The notes under the pieces are model-generated. The model searched no databases and was not told the origin of the DNA. It saw only the letters and a program-made list of their open reading frames with translations. 7,072 nucleotides of DNA from JBDKGV01 sp039798005. GTDB taxonomy: Bacteria > Fibrobacterota > Fibrobacteria > UBA5070. Position numbers and translations under genes: made by a program. The stretch spans positions 1-7,072 of the forward strand of contig JBDKGV010000188.1 of NCBI GenBank assembly GCA_039798005.1, in the 5' to 3' direction. Of this stretch, positions 5,252 to 7,072 are shown piece after piece; within the stretch, counting starts at the first letter, position 1, and each line of letters begins with the position of its first letter.

Positions 5252-7072
5252 GCAACTACGGTTACTTCGACGACGCCGCCAAGGAATACGTCGTCACCAA
5301 TCCAGCCACCCCGATCAAGTGGTGCAACTACGTCGGAACGCTTGCGTTCGGCGGTATCGTGGACACCACCGGCGGCACGCTGGTTTGCAAGGGTGACCCG
5401 GCGCTCAACCGCATCACCAAGTACCTGGCCTGGATGCCCAACTCCGACTTCAAGGGCTCGACCATCTACATCCGCACCAAGGATGCAGCCGGCAACGTCG
5501 AGGTCTTCTCCCCGTTCGTCACCCCGACCCTGATCCCGATGGACAAGTGGGAATGCCACGTGGGCCTCTCCTACTCCCGCTGGGTCGTCGAGTACAAGGG
5601 CCTCAAGATCGAGATCAAGGCCTTCGTCCCGACCGGCTCCTCCGTGCTGCTGCAGGACATCGTGGTGACCAACACCGGCGCCCCCGTCCAGGTCGACATC
5701 GTGCCTGTGTACGAGTTCTCGCACTTCGACGCGCTCAAGCACCTGACCAATGCCGACTGGGTCCCCCAGACCATGACCACCAAGGCCCACAAGGACGCCG
5801 CGGGCAAGGTCGTGCTCGAGCAGTACGCGTTCATGAAGCGCGACTTCGAGGTGAACTACTTCGCCGCCTCCCAGGCTTGCGCCGCCTTCGAGACCGACCG
5901 CCGCAAGTTCCTTGGCAACAACGAGATGGGCTCCTACGCCCGTCCGCTCTCCCTGTTCGCCGGCAACCTCTCCGACTCCACCTGCGTCCGTGGCGACAAC
6001 ATCGCCGCCCAGCAGTTCGCTGCCGGTACGCTTGCCACCGGCGCCTCCTACCGCGTGGTGACCCAGCTGGGCAAGGAGAAGTCCATTGCCGTGGCGACTC
6101 CGTCCATCGAGAAGTACCGCGACCTCGCGAACGTGGACGCCGCGTTTGCCGAGCTTGCCACCTTCTGGGCCGAGTACCTGACCGCCCTGCAGGTCAAGAC
6201 CCCGGACGCCTCGTTCAACTCCATGGTGAACGTGCACAACCCCCGCCAGTGCCACACCACCAAGAACTGGTCCCGCTACCTGTCGCTCTACCAGCTGGGC
6301 TTCGGTTCCGACCGCGGCATCGGCTTCCGCGACTCCTCGCAAGACCTGCTTGGCGTCATGAGCCACATGCCCAAGGAAGCCCTCGTGCTTGCCGAGAACC
6401 TCCTGTCGGTGCAGAAGCGCGACGGTTCGGCCATGCACCAGTACTTCCCCTCCACCATGGAGGCCAACGAAGGCGACTCCCGCGAAGAGGCCGATCGCCC
6501 CAACTACTACGGCGACGACCACCTGTGGATCATCCAGACCGTGGCTTCCTACCTCAAGGAAACCGGCGACCTGGCGTTCCTGGACAAGTCCATCCCGTTC
6601 TACGACAAGGACAAGGCCACCGGCAAGGCTCTCGAGGCCGGCTCCGTCTGGGAGCACCTGTGCCGCTCCATCCGCTTCACCTGGAACAACCGCGGTGCGC
6701 ACGGCCTGCCGCTCCTGGGCTTTGCCGACTGGAACGACACCGTCAACCTGCCCACCGGCGCCGAGTCGATGTTCAACGCGAACCTCTTCGGCAAGGGCCT
6801 GATCGAGGCTCTGGCCATCGCCAAGGCCACCGGCAAGACCGCGGAAGCCACTGAGTTCCAGGGCTACTACGACCAGATGAAGAAGATCCTGAACGACGTC
6901 GCTTGGGACGGCAAGTGGTGGAAGCGCTACTTCGACGAGAAGGGCAACCCCATCGGCTCGAACGAGAACACCTACGGCAAGCTCTACACCAACGGCCAGA
7001 GCTGGCCCGTGATCTCCGGATTCGCCGAGGGCGAGCGCGCGCTCACCGCCCTGCAGTCCACCTACGAGATCA
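5248..7072 (+). CDS. GH94-family glycoside phosphorylase (cellobiose phosphorylase-like), 3' end missing
   Basis: 608 residues read without interruption to the window edge; family members have about 800, so the C-terminal end is missing. The opening YGYFDDAAKEYVVTNPATP matches the N-terminal beta-sandwich of GH94 enzymes (formerly glycosyltransferase family 36). The (alpha/alpha)6 catalytic domain shows NWSRYLSLYQLG, GIGFRDSSQD (357-366), SAMHQYFP and GLPLLGFADWND (ending at 497). The ADWND motif holds the catalytic acid, most likely Asp497. Such enzymes use phosphate to split a beta-glucoside into glucose 1-phosphate and a shorter sugar, inverting the anomer, and they act in the cytoplasm; no signal peptide is seen. 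The region after ADWND (TVNLPTGAES) and TNGQSWPVISG (581-591) differ from classical cellobiose phosphorylase, so cellodextrin, laminaribiose or another acceptor is possible. GGAG (5239-5242) precedes the ATG by five bases. Codon use is strongly biased, with only AAG for Lys. Confidence 0.92.
   Translation, partial: MSNYGYFDDAAKEYVVTNPATPIKWCNYVGTLAFGGIVDTTGGTLVCKGDPALNRITKYLAWMPNSDFKGSTIYIRTKDAAGNVEVFSPFVTPTLIPMDKWECHVGLSYSRWVVEYKGLKIEIKAFVPTGSSVLLQDIVVTNTGAPVQVDIVPVYEFSHFDALKHLTNADWVPQTMTTKAHKDAAGKVVLEQYAFMKRDFEVNYFAASQACAAFETDRRKFLGNNEMGSYARPLSLFAGNLSDSTCVRGDNIAAQQFAAGTLATGASYRVVTQLGKEKSIAVATPSIEKYRDLANVDAAFAELATFWAEYLTALQVKTPDASFNSMVNVHNPRQCHTTKNWSRYLSLYQLGFGSDRGIGFRDSSQDLLGVMSHMPKEALVLAENLLSVQKRDGSAMHQYFPSTMEANEGDSREEADRPNYYGDDHLWIIQTVASYLKETGDLAFLDKSIPFYDKDKATGKALEAGSVWEHLCRSIRFTWNNRGAHGLPLLGFADWNDTVNLPTGAESMFNANLFGKGLIEALAIAKATGKTAEATEFQGYYDQMKKILNDVAWDGKWWKRYFDEKGNPIGSNENTYGKLYTNGQSWPVISGFAEGERALTALQSTYEI

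Noticed and set aside
4807..6702. 631-residue open frame on the minus strand opposite the phosphorylase
   Set aside because: It is a shadow of the GH94 gene. The strong codon bias removes the sense codons that would give stops on the other strand. The translated text is Val/Gly/His-rich with no family motif.

Overview
The window is GC-rich bacterial DNA with tightly packed genes, Shine-Dalgarno sites and two 4-base ATGA stop/start overlaps. An MMPL-type (RND-like) exporter and a BtaA-like lipid-headgroup enzyme would suit a Gram-negative, but the sequence does not fix the phylum. No RNA gene, insertion sequence, CRISPR array or integration site was seen. Five protein genes are supported. The first and last are cut by the window edges.

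Left block, minus strand (1-1986). A soluble class I-like HMG-CoA reductase (712-1986) is followed, with an ATGA overlap, by a DUF3419/BtaA-like SAM-dependent 3-amino-3-carboxypropyl transferase (1-715, 3' end outside the window). The overlap suggests one transcript and translational coupling. It places a mevalonate-forming enzyme beside a probable lipid-modifying enzyme.

Divergent spacer (1987-2209). About 220 bp separate the HMG-CoA reductase from an MMPL-family membrane transporter on the plus strand (2210-4477). The spacer contains an 18-bp near-perfect palindrome (2069-2086). It also has two sigma-54-like -24/-12 elements facing outward, one beside each gene and each ending 14 bases before the chosen start codon. 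The three divergent genes may form a lipid or isoprenoid synthesis and export locus, but this is inference from position.

Right block, plus strand (4478-7072). After a 120-bp spacer with overlapping A/T-rich hairpins comes a PadR-family transcriptional regulator (4598-5251). It overlaps by ATGA with a GH94-family glycoside phosphorylase (5248 to beyond the window). This is a compact regulator-enzyme operon for intracellular phosphorolysis of a beta-linked disaccharide or oligosaccharide. The phosphorylase has extreme codon bias (every Lys codon is AAG, and C or G dominates third positions), suggesting high expression. Its acceptor-site region differs from classical cellobiose phosphorylases, so the substrate is left open.
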